Origin: Erysipelothrix sp.
Lineage (GTDB): Bacteria > Bacillota_I > Bacilli_A > Erysipelotrichales > Erysipelotrichaceae
Assembly: GCA_030152625.1 (NCBI GenBank)
Contig: JASLJD010000015.1
Span: 1 to 13,767 of the forward strand
Direction: 5' to 3'
Length of the DNA stretch: 13,767 bases
Made by a program: the position numbers and the translations under genes. The notes beneath the pieces were generated by a model. That model made no database searches. It was not told the DNA's origin and was given only the letters and a program-made list of their open reading frames with translations. The stretch's first letter is position 1. Each line of letters starts with the position of its first letter. Positions 13,486-13,767 of the stretch are shown here, in pieces.

Positions 13486-13767
13486 CTATAATACTTCCGG
13501 TGCTAATGAAACAATTCGCATGAAATTCTTATCGCGAAGTTCACGGGCTACCGGTCCGAAAATACGTGTACCACGAGGTGTCATGTCATCACGCAAGATG
13601 ACAACTGCATTTTCGTCAAATTTAATATATGATCCATTCTCACGGCGTAAACCATATTTTGAACGGACTACAACTGCTTTTACAACGTCGCCTTTTTTAA
13701 CAGCGCCGCCAGGAATTGCTTCTTTTACTGTACCGACAACAATGTCACCAATGTTTGAACTTTGACG
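13486..13767 (-). CDS. rplN: 50S ribosomal protein L14 (partial, N-terminus beyond window)
   Basis: The last 93 residues of L14 are present; the family is about 122 residues, so roughly the first 29 lie beyond position 13767. Visible parts include IGDIVVGTVKEAIPGGAVKK, AVVVRSKYGLRRENGSYIKFDENAVVI and the C-terminal GTRIFGPVARELRDKNFMRIVSLAPEVL. L14 forms an intersubunit bridge with 16S rRNA and is the target of the ribosome silencing factor RsfS. TAG at 13486-13488 is part of the ribosome binding site for rplX. The frame is open to the window edge. Confidence 0.97.
   Translation of the reverse strand, partial: RQSSNIGDIVVGTVKEAIPGGAVKKGDVVKAVVVRSKYGLRRENGSYIKFDENAVVILRDDMTPRGTRIFGPVARELRDKNFMRIVSLAPEVL

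Noticed and set aside
1..13767. CRISPR arrays, insertion sequences, tRNA or rRNA genes, riboswitches
   Set aside because: No repeated spacer structure, transposase, conserved RNA sequence or gene-free stretch over 300 bases was seen on either strand.

Overview
This window is a single-strand stretch of the ribosomal-protein super-operon (spc region plus alpha region) of a low-GC Gram-positive bacterium (Bacillota). Every supported gene lies on the minus strand, so transcription runs from position 13767 down to 1. The evidence is the AT-rich sequence, near-perfect AGGAGG ribosome binding sites before almost every gene, the order secY-adk-map-infA-rpmJ-rpsM-rpsK-rpoA-rplQ without rpsD, and ECF-transporter ATPase genes downstream. 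TGA is used as a normal stop (adk, map, mupG-like gene, pepT), so this is not the Mollicutes code. A missing rpmD (L30) gene together with a cysteine-free 89-residue S14 makes me lean towards an Erysipelotrichia-type lineage. That placement is inference, not proof.

Region 1 (13767 to 10003, in transcription order): rplN (cut by the window edge), rplX, rplE, rpsN, rpsH, rplF, rplR, rpsE, rplO. rpmD, normally between rpsE and rplO, is absent: only 9 bases separate the two genes. Region 2 (10003 to 7064): secY, adk, map and infA (protein export, nucleotide balance, N-terminal methionine removal, translation initiation), tightly packed with 1- to 4-base stop/start overlaps. Region 3 (7043 to 4779): rpmJ, rpsM, rpsK, rpoA, rplQ, closed by a strong intrinsic terminator at 4749-4772.

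Region 4 (4733 to 2550): an accessory cassette of a MupG-family (DUF871) 6-phospho-muramidase-like protein, a BadF/BadG-type amino-sugar kinase overlapping it by 4 bases, and a 59-residue YtxH-like small protein too short to be obvious. Region 5 (2510 to 1): pepT (tripeptidase), then ecfA1 and the start of ecfA2. In Bacillus-type genomes rplQ is normally followed directly by ecfA1-ecfA2-ecfT, so regions 4 and the pepT part of 5 look like a lineage-specific insertion, possibly for peptidoglycan-fragment recycling.

The least ordinary spot is the rplQ/mupG junction. The rplQ stop codon lies inside a good -10 element (TATAAT, with CTGACA 18 bases upstream), the terminator hairpin follows at once, and its U-tract ends 2 bases before the ribosome binding site of the mupG-like gene. 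One short segment may therefore end the ribosomal transcript and serve as the 5' end of the next one. A second 12-bp perfect hairpin sits at the end of the small-protein gene, just before pepT. I see no RNA genes, mobile elements, CRISPR arrays or plus-strand genes, and no gene-free stretch longer than 300 bases.
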